A DNA stretch of 64,000 bases from assembly GCF_027530345.1 (NCBI RefSeq), contig NZ_JAPZQK010000013.1:1-64000 (forward strand). Reading direction: 5' to 3'. The notes under the pieces were generated by a model. It did not search any database, was not told the DNA's origin, and was given only the letters and a program-made list of their open reading frames with translations. The position numbers and the translations under genes are program-made. Shown here piece by piece: positions 1 through 8,846 of this stretch. The stretch's first letter is position 1. Each line of letters begins with the position of its first letter. The stretch is from Silanimonas sp. GTDB taxonomy: Bacteria > Pseudomonadota > Gammaproteobacteria > Xanthomonadales > Xanthomonadaceae.

Positions 1-141
1 GAGCAGAGCAAGCAGGGAATGGAAATCAGCGATGAACCAGTTCGCGATACTGTACGAAGACCGCTTCACCCTCGCGCCGCGCTGAGCGGAACGAGGACAC
101 ATTCGGAAAACCGCCTCACACACAAAAATTCAGACAGCCCC
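1..141 (+). mobile_element. 3' end of an IS256-like insertion sequence (partial)
   Basis: The segment holds the last codons of a transposase-like frame and then an AT-richer stretch ending near position 140 in CAGACAGCCC. Read on the other strand this terminus starts GGGCTGTCTG and continues with a TTTTTGTGTGTGAGGCGG motif, which resembles the terminal inverted repeats of IS256-family elements. The rest of the element lies outside the window, so the partner repeat and target duplication cannot be seen. Family assignment rests on recall of motifs, not on a search. Confidence 0.55.
2..85 (+). CDS. C-terminal end of an IS256/mutator-type transposase (partial)
   Basis: In the frame starting at base 2 the window opens inside a coding region that ends with the residues AMNQFAILYEDRFTLAPR and a TGA stop. 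The NQFAI...RF pattern is typical of the last residues of IS256-family DDE transposases. Only 27 codons are visible, so it cannot be said whether the gene is intact. The stop codon is followed directly by the presumed terminal repeat of the element, as expected for an IS. Confidence 0.5.
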   Translation, partial: SRASREWKSAMNQFAILYEDRFTLAPR

Positions 142-168
142 CAATGCGGAGTCGGCTTGCTTGAATTG

Positions 169-963
169 TCAGGCGCTACATGCCGCCAAGAATGGCTGTA
201 CTTCTTCCAGAAACAGTTCTGGCACCTCTGCAAATGAAGCGTGGCCACATGGCAGAGCTTTGAACTGCGCTGAAGGCATGCACCGCGCTGCCACCCTTCC
301 GTCTCTTCCGGCTGGAATCACGGGATCGCGTTTGCCGAAGAGCAGCAATGTAGGCGCCTTGATCTTCGGCGCAACGGTTCGAAGGTCGTTGTCCGGCGTG
401 GCGAAGCCACGCCAGACGGCACGATTGAGGATGATCTGTGGTGCTTCGGCCTGTGTTGTCGACGCGCGCTCCAGCATGGCCCGTGTCGTGGCCGTGCGGT
501 GTTTGAGATACAGACTTGCAAAACAACGGGGCGGAAGAGAAAACCGGCTGCCCTGCAGCTTGCAGAAGTTGCGCGAAACCAGACCCGGGGTTGTGAATCC
601 CCCCGGAGCAACCAGCACCAGACCGCGGACAAGTTCGTGTGACTCTGCGGCGAGACGCGCAGCGGCATTGCCGCCAAGGGAGTTTCCAATGAAGCAAGCG
701 GGCGGCAATGCCAACGCTGCCAAGAACTCACGCAGGACTTGGTAGAAGAACAACACCCCGACCGTTTCGGGCTGTTGTGGAAGAGCCGATTGACCGTACC
801 CCGGCCAGTCAAGTGCGAGAACGCGGTAGGTTTTTGAGAGTGCGGGAACAACGGCCTCAAAATCTTTGCTGTCGCCGGGGTTGGCGTGGAGCAAAACAAG
901 CGGCACACCCTGCCCATGCTCGGTGTAGTGAACGGAGCCCGCAGGTAGCTTGATCGATGGCAT
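169..963 (-). CDS. alpha/beta hydrolase
   Basis: 264-residue soluble alpha/beta-hydrolase-fold protein with no signal peptide. The N-terminal half carries the HANPGDSKDF oxyanion region. The nucleophile elbow GNSLGG supplies the catalytic serine, GKRDPVIP supplies the acid, and CGHASFAEVPELF near the C terminus supplies the histidine, so the triad looks complete. Length fits the family. The substrate cannot be inferred; such proteins include esterases, haloperoxidase-like and C-C hydrolases. The gene ends about 30 bp from the IS terminus yet appears complete. It stands alone, with a decayed gene on the same strand upstream. Confidence 0.85.
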   Translation of the reverse strand: MPSIKLPAGSVHYTEHGQGVPLVLLHANPGDSKDFEAVVPALSKTYRVLALDWPGYGQSALPQQPETVGVLFFYQVLREFLAALALPPACFIGNSLGGNAAARLAAESHELVRGLVLVAPGGFTTPGLVSRNFCKLQGSRFSLPPRCFASLYLKHRTATTRAMLERASTTQAEAPQIILNRAVWRGFATPDNDLRTVAPKIKAPTLLLFGKRDPVIPAGRDGRVAARCMPSAQFKALPCGHASFAEVPELFLEEVQPFLAACSA

Positions 964-1106
964 GCCACCTCCTCAGGGAACGCCCGAACAACGCCGCCAC
1001 TTTCGGCGAGGATGGGCCATCGCTTCAAGGGTGAGCCGGAGACTCGGCGAGAAGCCTCCCGACCCTATCGGTCGATCAGCGTCACGCTGGGCGTGCTGCG
1101 CCAGCC

Positions 1107-1372
1107 CTAGGCGCGCAGGGTGCGCGGCAGCGGATCGCCGTCGTCATGGGCGTCGACGAACACCGGGTAGCCGATGAGGTACTCGTGCAGGAACACGGCC
1201 AAGGCCTCCGGGTGCATGGCGGCGCGGTGCCGTAGTCGCAGCGCGAGGTCGGGGTTGTCGACGGGAATACCCTACAGCCGGATCAGCACCTCCCCGCCGA
1301 GGACCCCGGGGACGGGAAGCAGGTGGACAGGGCGACAAGGAGCAAGGCGGCGGAAGAGACACGGGACATCAT
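1107..1372 (-). pseudogene. decayed gene for a small secreted protein
   Basis: A start codon pair at 1372 opens a frame with a lipoprotein-like signal sequence (MSRVSSAALLLVALSTC) that stops at 1283. In another frame the same strand then reads EVLIRL, a TAG at 1272-1274, then GIPVDNPDLALRLRHRAAM and on to a stop at 1107. The second part reads like ordinary protein, for example FLHEYLIGYPVFVDAHDDGD. The simplest reading is one former gene broken by a frameshift near 1290-1310 and a nonsense codon. The family was not recognised. A sequencing error could explain the shift but is less likely to explain both lesions. Confidence 0.5.
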
Positions 1373-1486
1373 GGCGGCAGATCCACGAACGCCCTGCCTG
1401 TCCCGGAAGTCACACGGGCATCAGGCACGGGCGCCGCGGGGCCCGGGTGAGCAGGATGGACGCCTGATCGCCAAGGAACGTTCCGG

Positions 1487-2656
1487 ATGCGCCTCGCCCC
1501 GCTGGTCCTCGCCCTCGCCCTGTTCGCCCCCGCCCTGCCCGCCCTTGCATCCAATGACAAGGCAACGCCTGCGGCGACCTCGCCGATCCGCGTGGACGCA
1601 CGCTGGCAAGCACTACCGACCGAGGCGTATCGCGGCAAACAGGACGACATCGTCTTCGTCGACGCCGAGAACGGCCTCTACGCGAACGGCCTGGGTCGCA
1701 TCTTCCGCACGAGCGACGGCGGTCGTCACTGGGAGAAGGTGCACGACACGCCGGGCACCTATTTCCGCGCACTGGGCATGATCGACAAGCAGAACGGCTT
1801 TGCCGGGAACATCGGCACGGACTACTTCCCCGGCGTCACCGACACACGCCCGCTCTATCGAACCTCGGACGGCGGGCGCACATGGACGTCGATCGACGAC
1901 CCGGTGGTGCTGGCGATGCGCGGTGTCTGCGCCATCGACATCGTGCATGAGCCTTTCGTCAACGCCGGCGAGTTGGGCCATCGCGCCGTCGTTCATGTGG
2001 GCGGCCGCGTCGGCGGCCCGGCCCACCTGCTTCGCAGCCTCGACGGCGGTGCCACGTGGTCGATGATCGATCTATCTGCTCAGGCCGGGATGATCGTTGA
2101 CGTGAAGTTCTTCGACGCCCAGCGCGGGCTGGTGTTCGCTGCGACGGATGCGGCCATCGAGAAGGCGAACGCGCTCATCCTGAGCACCGAGGACGGCGGG
2201 GCGACGTGGACGCCGGTGTACCGTTCGATGCGCGGCTTCGAGATCACCTGGAAAGTCGCTTTCCCGACGCCCGAGGTCGGCTACGCGACGATCCAGTCCT
2301 ACGACCCCGACCCGGCAACGTCGCAGCGCTACGTCGCCAAGACCACCGACGGCGGTCGCACGTGGACCGAGGTGTCCCTCGTGGACGATGCCGGTGTACG
2401 CGCCTTCGGTGTGGGCTTCCTCGACGCCGAGCATGGCTGGGTTGGCACCAACAAGGGCGGCTTCGAGACCCGCGACGGTGGCGCCACCTGGACGCCGGTG
2501 GACCTCGGCCGCGTGGTCAACAAGATCCGCGTACTGCACACGCCGGACGGACCGCTCGCCTACGCCGTCGGTGCCGACGTGTACCGTTTCGGTCCGCCCC
2601 TGGCCGACCTGCCGGCGCCGCCTGCCCCGAATCCTGCGCCGGTCACCAAGCCCTGA
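1487..2656 (+). CDS. exported YCF48-like / Asp-box beta-propeller protein
   Basis: 389 residues with an N-terminal signal peptide (LVLALALFAPALPALAS). At least six Asp-box (BNR) repeats of the form S/T-x-D-G-G-x-x-W are spread through the chain: SDGGRHW, SDGGRTW, LDGGATW, EDGGATW, TDGGRTW and RDGGATW. This is the pattern of the YCF48/sialidase-like propeller fold. YCF48 proteins assist photosystem II assembly in phototrophs, but bacterial homologues like this are mostly exported proteins of unknown role. A proline/alanine-rich tail (PAPPAPNPAP) follows the propeller. A DUF1566 protein begins 42 bp downstream on the same strand, so the two may be cotranscribed. Confidence 0.8.
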   Translation: MRLAPLVLALALFAPALPALASNDKATPAATSPIRVDARWQALPTEAYRGKQDDIVFVDAENGLYANGLGRIFRTSDGGRHWEKVHDTPGTYFRALGMIDKQNGFAGNIGTDYFPGVTDTRPLYRTSDGGRTWTSIDDPVVLAMRGVCAIDIVHEPFVNAGELGHRAVVHVGGRVGGPAHLLRSLDGGATWSMIDLSAQAGMIVDVKFFDAQRGLVFAATDAAIEKANALILSTEDGGATWTPVYRSMRGFEITWKVAFPTPEVGYATIQSYDPDPATSQRYVAKTTDGGRTWTEVSLVDDAGVRAFGVGFLDAEHGWVGTNKGGFETRDGGATWTPVDLGRVVNKIRVLHTPDGPLAYAVGADVYRFGPPLADLPAPPAPNPAPVTKP

Positions 2657-2698
2657 AATGAGCCACGTTGTGCGGGAAGTCCGCCGCCGGAGACCGCC

Positions 2699-3910
2699 AT
2701 GCCCAAGCAAGCCCTTCGCCCGCTCGCCGCCTTCCTGGCGTCGGTGATCGTGTCCATCGCCTCGGCCGCCCCGGGCTATTCCATCGTCGGCACGCAGCAG
2801 GACCGCTGCTATGACATCGACGGGCGAACCATCCCCTGCCCCGTACCGGGGCAGGCGCTGGCCGGCCAAGATGCCGCGTCTGGCGGTGTTGCGGCGTCTT
2901 ACGTCGACCATGGCGACGGCACCGTGTCCGACGCGGTCACGGGCCTGATGTGGGCGAAGGCGCCGATCGAGGACGTGGCCTTCGCGGATGCGGCCGCGAT
3001 GGCAAAGGCGAGCCGATTGGGCGGACACGACGACTGGCGGGTGCCGACCGTGCGTGAGCTCTACTCGCTGATCGACTTCCGTGGTGGATTCACCGGCAAC
3101 CCCGTCACGTCACGACCGTACATCGACACCCGGGCCTTCACCTTCGCTTACGGCGCCGGCACTGGCCTGGGCGATGCCGCTCGTGGACGAAGGCCGATCG
3201 ACGTGCAGGAATGGACCTCGACCCGCTACGTGGGCCGGACGATGGGCCGCGACGAGACGGTGTTCGGCGTGAACTTCGCCGATGGCCGGATCAAGGGCTA
3301 CCCGGTGATGGACCCCGCGAACCGGATGCTGACGCCGCATCGCCTGGCGCTGCGCCTCGTCCGTGGGCCGGCGTACGGGGCCAATGATTTTCATGCCCAC
3401 GGCGAGATGGTCGAGGACCGCGCTACCGGACTGGCGTGGCAGCGCGGCGACAGCGGCACGGCCGTCTCGTGGGCCAAGGCCCTCGAGATCTGCGACCGGC
3501 TCGTGCTTGGTGGCTACGACGACTGGCGCCTGCCCACGGCGAAGGAACTGCACTCGATCATCGACACCACGCGTGTGCCGGCACTGGATCCGGTGTTCGA
3601 CCTGTCCGATACGGCGGCTTACCTGTGGACATCGACCACCCATCTCGAGAGCCCGCCCCCGGCGGCGGAGACGGCGCCCTTCCATGCGCGGGGCGAGCTG
3701 GCCATCTACATCGCCGCGGGGCCGGCCCTCGGCAAGGTCGAATCGCCACCCGGTTCGGGGCGACGCGTCTGGATGGACGTGCATGGCGCCGGCGCCCAGC
3801 GCAGCGACCCGAAGACCGCGACGCCGGGCGTCTGGACGGAGGGCTTCGGCCCGCAGGGCGACGACATCCGAGGAGCGAACCTCGCGAAGTGCGTGCGACG
3901 GGCGCACTGA
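2699..3910 (+). CDS. exported protein with two DUF1566 domains
   Basis: 403 residues starting with a signal peptide (LAAFLASVIVSIASAAPGYS). Two copies of the DUF1566 (Lcl C-terminal-like) module are visible. The first runs about residues 70-215 with HDDWRVPTVRELYSLID and EWTSTRYVG. The second runs about 225-400 with YDDWRLPTAKELHSIID and LWTSTTHLE. This domain is common in extracellular or surface proteins of Gram-negative bacteria and is related to lectin-like folds; the ligand is unknown. A GGAG ribosome site lies just before the ATG. The gene follows the YCF48-like gene closely and converges on the TetR gene. Confidence 0.8.
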   Translation: MPKQALRPLAAFLASVIVSIASAAPGYSIVGTQQDRCYDIDGRTIPCPVPGQALAGQDAASGGVAASYVDHGDGTVSDAVTGLMWAKAPIEDVAFADAAAMAKASRLGGHDDWRVPTVRELYSLIDFRGGFTGNPVTSRPYIDTRAFTFAYGAGTGLGDAARGRRPIDVQEWTSTRYVGRTMGRDETVFGVNFADGRIKGYPVMDPANRMLTPHRLALRLVRGPAYGANDFHAHGEMVEDRATGLAWQRGDSGTAVSWAKALEICDRLVLGGYDDWRLPTAKELHSIIDTTRVPALDPVFDLSDTAAYLWTSTTHLESPPPAAETAPFHARGELAIYIAAGPALGKVESPPGSGRRVWMDVHGAGAQRSDPKTATPGVWTEGFGPQGDDIRGANLAKCVRRAH

Positions 3911-3940
3911 AGGGCGGATCGAGGCCTGCGCGCCTTGGCG

Positions 3941-4543
3941 TCACCAAGCTCGCACGACCGGCGCGACGATGTCCGCGGCCGGCGCGAAGGCGCCCGGGGG
4001 TTGGAAGTCGGTCATGCCGTCGATGGCAAGGCGCGACCAGCCGTGGACCACGGTCCAGATCGCGTTGGCGCGCTTGAGCAGGTCGATTTCGTCGAGGGTC
4101 GCCGGGGCCGAGGCCGCGGCCGTGGCTGCGACAAGGGAACCGAAACAGGCCATCGCCGCCTCGTGCAGGGGCGGGTGCTCCATGAGCGCGGGTTTCTCGA
4201 TGCCGAACATCACCCGGTAGAGATGTGGGTACTCCACCGCGAAGCCGGTGTAGAGGTCGCAGAGCCGGATCAGGCGTTCCTTGGCATCGGGCTCGTGATA
4301 GGCGTCGAAGCGCCTCGTCATCTGGACGAAGCCACCGGCCGCGACCTCCGCGAGGATCTCGTCCTTCGAGGCAAAGTGCCGATAGGGCGCGTTGGCCGTC
4401 ACCCCGGCCCGCTTTGCCAGTTCCCGGAGGCTCAAGGATTCATAGGCGCCCTGGTCCAGCGCCTTGCGGGCGACCTGCAGGATGGCCTCGCGGAGGTTGC
4501 CGTGGTGATAGGCGTTTCGGGGTTTCCGGACGAGTGTCGACAT
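3941..4543 (-). CDS. TetR/AcrR-family regulator of the adjacent RND pump
   Basis: 200 residues. An N-terminal TetR helix-turn-helix is clear (about residues 12-58; LRELAKRAGVTANAPYRHF then SKDEIL), followed by a helical ligand-binding domain of usual length. It is divergent from an RND adaptor/pump operon with only 61 bp between start codons, and that gap holds two GTGTACAC palindromes. The usual role of such a regulator is to repress the pump and itself until an effector binds; here that is inferred from position. The start at 4543 was chosen because the HTH lies at normal depth from it; a longer reading frame upstream runs into the operators. Confidence 0.88.
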   Translation of the reverse strand: MSTLVRKPRNAYHHGNLREAILQVARKALDQGAYESLSLRELAKRAGVTANAPYRHFASKDEILAEVAAGGFVQMTRRFDAYHEPDAKERLIRLCDLYTGFAVEYPHLYRVMFGIEKPALMEHPPLHEAAMACFGSLVAATAAASAPATLDEIDLLKRANAIWTVVHGWSRLAIDGMTDFQPPGAFAPAADIVAPVVRAW

Positions 4544-4566
4544 GGCTTGACGATAGCGCGAAACCG

Positions 4567-4594
4567 TAGTGTACACTATCCACATTGTGTACAC
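4567..4594. promoter_or_regulatory. paired GTGTACAC operator-like palindromes
   Basis: In the gap between the divergent TetR and RND adaptor genes, a perfect 12-bp palindrome TAGTGTACACTA (4567-4578) is followed by a second GTGTACAC core (4587-4594). The cores are 18 bp apart, start to start. Position and symmetry suit binding of the neighbouring TetR dimer. A TTGACG at 4547 and TACACT inside the first palindrome could serve as promoter elements with 19-bp spacing, which would make occupancy repressive. Confidence 0.6.
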
Positions 4595-4604
4595 GGGATA
4601 CTTT

Positions 4605-5672
4605 ATGCGCCAGCGTGCCCTGCCCCATCGATTCGCCCCGTGGATCGTGGCCGCCCTTGTCATGGCAGGCTGCTCCGCCGATGCAGACCGTCGCGCCGAG
4701 GCGTCGGCTCCGGTCACGGTCGTGGTGCAGGCGCCGCGGCCCGCTTCAACGTCGCTCCCGGTGCCGGCGATCGGCCGCCTCGAACGTGCCGAGGAATCGA
4801 CGCTGGGCTTCCTTTCCGGCGGCGTGATCGATCGCATCGACGTGGACATCGGCGACCGCGTCCGACGCGGCCAGGTGCTCGCGACGCAGACCCCGACGGC
4901 CGTCGATGCCGTCCTCCAACAGGCGCAGGAGCAGCAAGCCCAAGCCCGCCGCGACCGGGAGCGCGCCGCCGAGCTGGTGCAGAAACAACTGCTGCCCCGC
5001 CAGGTTCTCGACGATGCCACCACCCGACTCATCGTGGCCGAGGCCCAAGTGCGAAGCGCGACGTTCGCCGCCCGGAACGCGCGGATCGTCGCCCCGGCGG
5101 ACGGCGTGGTGCGGCAGCGGCTGGTCGAGCCCGGCGAAGTGGTCGGCGCGGGTGCGCCCGTCCTCGTGGTGAGCGGCGGTGATGCAGGATGGCGACTGCG
5201 GGCGACGGTCGCGGACCGCGACGGCCTCCGCCTCCGCATTGGCGATCAAGCGAGCATCCGCATCGACGCGATCGGCGGCCTCCCTTGGCCGGCCACCGTG
5301 GCGCGGATCGGCGGCGAGGCGGACGCGGCCAGCGGCGGCATCGTCGTGGACCTTGCCCTGACGGCACCGGACGGTGTGGACGCCAGGGCCCTGCGCAGCG
5401 GCCTCGTTGCCAGCGCGAGGATCGAGGCCACCTCGGATGCCGGATTGGCCGTGCCGACCTCGGCGCTTGTCGCCGTCGAGAAGGGGCGTGGGCGCGTCTT
5501 CGTCGTTCGTGAGGGGCGAGCGGTGCCGCTCGATCTCCTGCTCGGCGACGTCGGGTCCGAGCACGTCCGCGTGCTCGACGGCCTTGGCGCGGACGATGCG
5601 GTGGTCGTTGAAGGGGCTGCCTACCTCGCTGAGGGCACACCGGTCGCGCTTGCCGGCGAAGGTGCGCCGTGA
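4605..5672 (+). CDS. RND efflux periplasmic adaptor, lipoprotein
   Basis: 355 residues. The lipobox LVMAGC places the acylated cysteine at residue 23, so the mature protein is anchored in the inner membrane and faces the periplasm. The order is typical of membrane fusion proteins: a split lipoyl domain (GVIDRIDVDIGDRVRRGQVL, later IVAPADGVVRQRLVEPGEVV), a short helical hairpin rich in Q/A/R/E between them, then beta-barrel and membrane-proximal domains. A GTG at 4569 would extend the frame but lies inside the operator, so the ATG at 4605 is preferred. The stop overlaps the GTG start of the pump by 4 bp, which indicates translational coupling. Confidence 0.9.
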   Translation: MRQRALPHRFAPWIVAALVMAGCSADADRRAEASAPVTVVVQAPRPASTSLPVPAIGRLERAEESTLGFLSGGVIDRIDVDIGDRVRRGQVLATQTPTAVDAVLQQAQEQQAQARRDRERAAELVQKQLLPRQVLDDATTRLIVAEAQVRSATFAARNARIVAPADGVVRQRLVEPGEVVGAGAPVLVVSGGDAGWRLRATVADRDGLRLRIGDQASIRIDAIGGLPWPATVARIGGEADAASGGIVVDLALTAPDGVDARALRSGLVASARIEATSDAGLAVPTSALVAVEKGRGRVFVVREGRAVPLDLLLGDVGSEHVRVLDGLGADDAVVVEGAAYLAEGTPVALAGEGAP

Positions 5673-8600
5673 GTCCCTGGTCCTTCGCCGTCCAGCGCTG
5701 GCAGTTCACCAGCGTCGCCCTGCTCTTGCTCGTGGCACTGGGCGCCTTCGCGATGGCGTCCATCCCCCGTCAGGAGGACCCGACCTTCCCGATTCCGCTC
5801 ACCACCGTGATCGTGGCCTATCCCGGCGCCGACCCGGTGGACGTCGAGCGCCTCGCGATCGATCCCATCGAGGACGCCCTCGCTGAACTGGAGGACGTCA
5901 AGGAAATCCGTTCGACCAGCGAAAGCGGGCTGGGCGTGATCCAGGTCGAGTTCGAGTGGACGGTGACGCCGGACGACAAGTACGACGAGGTGGTCCGCGA
6001 GGTGAACGCCCTGCGCGGCACCCTGCCGGCCGGCGTGCGGGAGATCACGTTCCGCAAGGCCAACCCCGGCCTCGTGAACATCCTGCAGGTCGCGCTGGTC
6101 GCGCCGGCCGTCGATGGCCGCCGCCTCAAGCAGTTGGCCGACGATCTCGAGGAATCGCTGGAAGGCGTGCCCGGCATCCGTCGCGCGGAATCCTGGGGTT
6201 TCCCCGCGCCGGAGGTGCGCGCCACGCTCGATCTGCCCCGCATGGCCGCGCTCGGCATCGACGTGGCGACCGTCGATGCGGCGGTGGCCGGCGAAGGCGC
6301 GAGCGTCCCCGGTGGCGCGGTCGACGTCGGCCAGCGCCGCTACAACCTCAAGGGCACCGGCGACTACGCCAGCGTCGAGGCCGTCGCGAACACCGTGGTC
6401 GCGACCCGCAACGGCCGCCCTGTCCTGCTGCGCGACATCGCCGAGGTGCGTTGGGCCACTGAAGAACCGACGCATCTGGCGCGCTACAACGGCGAGCGGG
6501 CGGCCTTCGTCACCGCGAACATGAAGGACGGCTTCAGCATCTTCGACGTCCAGGACGGGCTCGACCGGCGTATCGCCGACTTCCGCGCCACCCTGCCCCC
6601 GGGCGTCCGGCTCGAGGTCGGCTTCGAGCAGGCCGACAACGTCGCCCATCGCCTGAACCGCCTTGGCCTCGATTTCGGCATCGCGCTGGCACTCGTCTCG
6701 ATCACCCTGCTCCCCCTCGGGTTCCGCGCGGCCGGCATCGTCATGGTCGCCATCCCGCTGTCGCTGGCCATGGGCGTGGCCGCGCTGTGGTTCCTCGGCT
6801 TCTCGCTGAACCAGATATCGATCGCGGGTTTCGTGGTGGCGCTCGGCCTGCTGGTCGACGACGCCATCGTCGTGGTCGAGAACATCGCCCGCCACCTGCG
6901 CGAAGGAGCCGACCGCGTGCGCGCCGCGATCGAGGGCACGCGGCAGATCGCGCTGGCCGTGCTTGGCACCACGGCCGTGCTGATCCTCGCCTTCCTTCCC
7001 CTGCTCAACCTGCCCGAGGGGGCGGGCAAGTTCACGCGGGGCCTGCCGCTGGCCGTGGTGATGACCGTGGCCGCCTCGCTGCTGGTGGCGTTCACGGTCG
7101 TGCCCTTCCTTGCCAGCCGTTTCCTGCCGCGCGAATCGCACGGCGACGGCAACGCGCTGCTGCGCGGCCTGAAGTCGGCCATCCACCGCGTGTACGCCCC
7201 GGTGCTGGTGCAGGCCTTGGCTGCCCCGCGGCGTGCGCTGCTGCTCTGCACCGCGCTGTTCGTCGCGTCGCTGGCACTGGTGCCCTTCCTCGGGTTCTCG
7301 CTGTTCCCGGCCGCCGACAAGCCGCAGTTCCTCGTCAAGATCGACGCCGCGGAAGGCGCCTCGCTGGGCTCGACCGATCGCGCCTTGCGCTTCGTCGACG
7401 ACGTGCTGGCCGAGACGCCGGGCGTGGTCCATCGCATGGCGAACCTCGGCCGCGGCAACCCGCTGATCTACTACAACGAGTTTCCCGAGGAAACGAAGAC
7501 CACCGTCGGCGAAGTCTTCGTCTCGCTCGAGCGCTGGGACGGTGCCCGCTCCGAGGCCCTGCTCGAAGACCTCCGCCATCGCCTTGCGTCCTACCCCGAC
7601 GCACGGATCACCGTCTCGCAGTTCCAGAACGGCCCACCGATCGAGGCTCCCATCGCCGTACGCGTGGTGGGCCCCGACCTCGCGACGCTGTCCGCATTGG
7701 CCCGCGAGGTCGAGACGGCACTGGTGGCCGTGCCCGGGGTCCGCGACGTCGATAATCCCTTGCGCCTGCCACGGATCGACCTCGACCTCGGTTTCGACAC
7801 CCTGGAAGCGGGGCTGTTCGGCGTGCCCAGCCTCGACCTCGACCGCATGACGCGCCTCGCCACGTCAGGGGTCGAGAGCGCGCGCTTCCGCGACGAACGC
7901 GGCGATGACTACGCCGTGCAACTGCGCCTGCCGAGCGGCCCCCACCCCACGCCGGAGGTGTTGGACGATCTGTACTTCACCAGCCGCAGCACGGGTGCGG
8001 CCATCCCTTTCCGCCAGTTGGCCGAACCGCGGCTCGTGAGTGGCCCGAGCGAGATCCAACGCCTCGACCGCGAGCGCATGGTGACGGTCACGGCCCATGT
8101 GCGGCAGGGCTTCGTGTCGGGCGATGTCTCGGCGGCCGTCTACGACGCCCTTGGTGCGAAGGACTGGCCATCGGGCTACCGCATCGAGGCAGGGGGCGAA
8201 GCGGAAGCCGCCGCCAGCAGCCTCGGGGGACTCGGCACCGCGATCATCATCGCCACCTTTGGCATCCTCGCCGTGCTCGTGCTGGAGTTCGGCAGCTTCC
8301 GCAGCACGCTGATCGTCCTCGGCGTCGTGCCCTTCGGCATCCTGGGTGCCCTGGTCGCGCTGTTCGTCGCCGGCTATCCGCTCAGCTACATGGCGATCAT
8401 CGGCTTCGTCGCCCTCGTCGGCATCGAGACCAAGAACAGCATCCTGCTGGTGGACTTCACCAACGAACTGCGCCGCGGCGGCATGGCGCTTGATGCTGCG
8501 ATCGCCAAGGCCGGCGAACAGCGCTTCCTGCCGGTGGTGCTCACCTCGGTCACGGCCATCGGCGGCCTGCTCCCCTTGGCCGTGAGCGGATCGGCACTCT

Positions 8601-8785
8601 ACGCCCCCCTCGCCATCGTGCTGATCGGCGGCCTGGTGAGCTCGACGGTGCTTTCCCGCGTGGTCACGCCCTTGATGTACAAGCTGCTGCCGCCGGCCAT
8701 CGACGTCGACGTCGACGTGCCGCCGATCCTTTCGTCCCCACCGACGGCGGGCGTGGCTTCGGGGCGCTCGGACCCGACGGGCTGA
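5669..8785 (+). CDS. RND efflux transporter permease
   Basis: 1038 residues, full length for the AcrB/HAE1-type resistance-nodulation-division family. A transmembrane segment near residue 15 is followed by a large periplasmic loop starting IPRQEDPTFP. The paired acidic residues of the proton relay are in GLLVDDAIVVVENIARH (about residues 392-408), and the conserved lysine of the later helix is in GIETKNSILLVDF (about 917-929). It should export hydrophobic or amphiphilic compounds by proton antiport together with the adaptor. No outer-membrane factor gene is adjacent, so it must borrow a TolC-type channel encoded elsewhere. The substrate is unknown. Translation starts at a GTG within the end of the adaptor gene. 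Confidence 0.92.
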   Translation: MSPWSFAVQRWQFTSVALLLLVALGAFAMASIPRQEDPTFPIPLTTVIVAYPGADPVDVERLAIDPIEDALAELEDVKEIRSTSESGLGVIQVEFEWTVTPDDKYDEVVREVNALRGTLPAGVREITFRKANPGLVNILQVALVAPAVDGRRLKQLADDLEESLEGVPGIRRAESWGFPAPEVRATLDLPRMAALGIDVATVDAAVAGEGASVPGGAVDVGQRRYNLKGTGDYASVEAVANTVVATRNGRPVLLRDIAEVRWATEEPTHLARYNGERAAFVTANMKDGFSIFDVQDGLDRRIADFRATLPPGVRLEVGFEQADNVAHRLNRLGLDFGIALALVSITLLPLGFRAAGIVMVAIPLSLAMGVAALWFLGFSLNQISIAGFVVALGLLVDDAIVVVENIARHLREGADRVRAAIEGTRQIALAVLGTTAVLILAFLPLLNLPEGAGKFTRGLPLAVVMTVAASLLVAFTVVPFLASRFLPRESHGDGNALLRGLKSAIHRVYAPVLVQALAAPRRALLLCTALFVASLALVPFLGFSLFPAADKPQFLVKIDAAEGASLGSTDRALRFVDDVLAETPGVVHRMANLGRGNPLIYYNEFPEETKTTVGEVFVSLERWDGARSEALLEDLRHRLASYPDARITVSQFQNGPPIEAPIAVRVVGPDLATLSALAREVETALVAVPGVRDVDNPLRLPRIDLDLGFDTLEAGLFGVPSLDLDRMTRLATSGVESARFRDERGDDYAVQLRLPSGPHPTPEVLDDLYFTSRSTGAAIPFRQLAEPRLVSGPSEIQRLDRERMVTVTAHVRQGFVSGDVSAAVYDALGAKDWPSGYRIEAGGEAEAAASSLGGLGTAIIIATFGILAVLVLEFGSFRSTLIVLGVVPFGILGALVALFVAGYPLSYMAIIGFVALVGIETKNSILLVDFTNELRRGGMALDAAIAKAGEQRFLPVVLTSVTAIGGLLPLAVSGSALYAPLAIVLIGGLVSSTVLSRVVTPLMYKLLPPAIDVDVDVPPILSSPPTAGVASGRSDPTG

Positions 8786-8795
8786 CGGAAGGCGT

Positions 8796-8813
8796 GCCCC
8801 GGCCGGCCGGGGC
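8796..8813. terminator. GC-rich perfect hairpin between convergent genes
   Basis: GCCCCGGCC directly followed by its reverse complement GGCCGGGGC lies between the RND pump stop and the convergent NmrA-like gene stop. There is no T-tract, so intrinsic termination is uncertain, but the position suits a bidirectional transcription end. Confidence 0.35.
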
Positions 8814-8846
8814 CACCCCACTGCGGGCGCGCGATCTTCCTTGGCG

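Noticed and set aside
4569-4604. GTG at 4569 as start of the RND adaptor
   Set aside because: It lies inside the operator palindrome, lacks a ribosome site and would put 12 extra residues before a normal lipoprotein signal that begins at the ATG at 4605.
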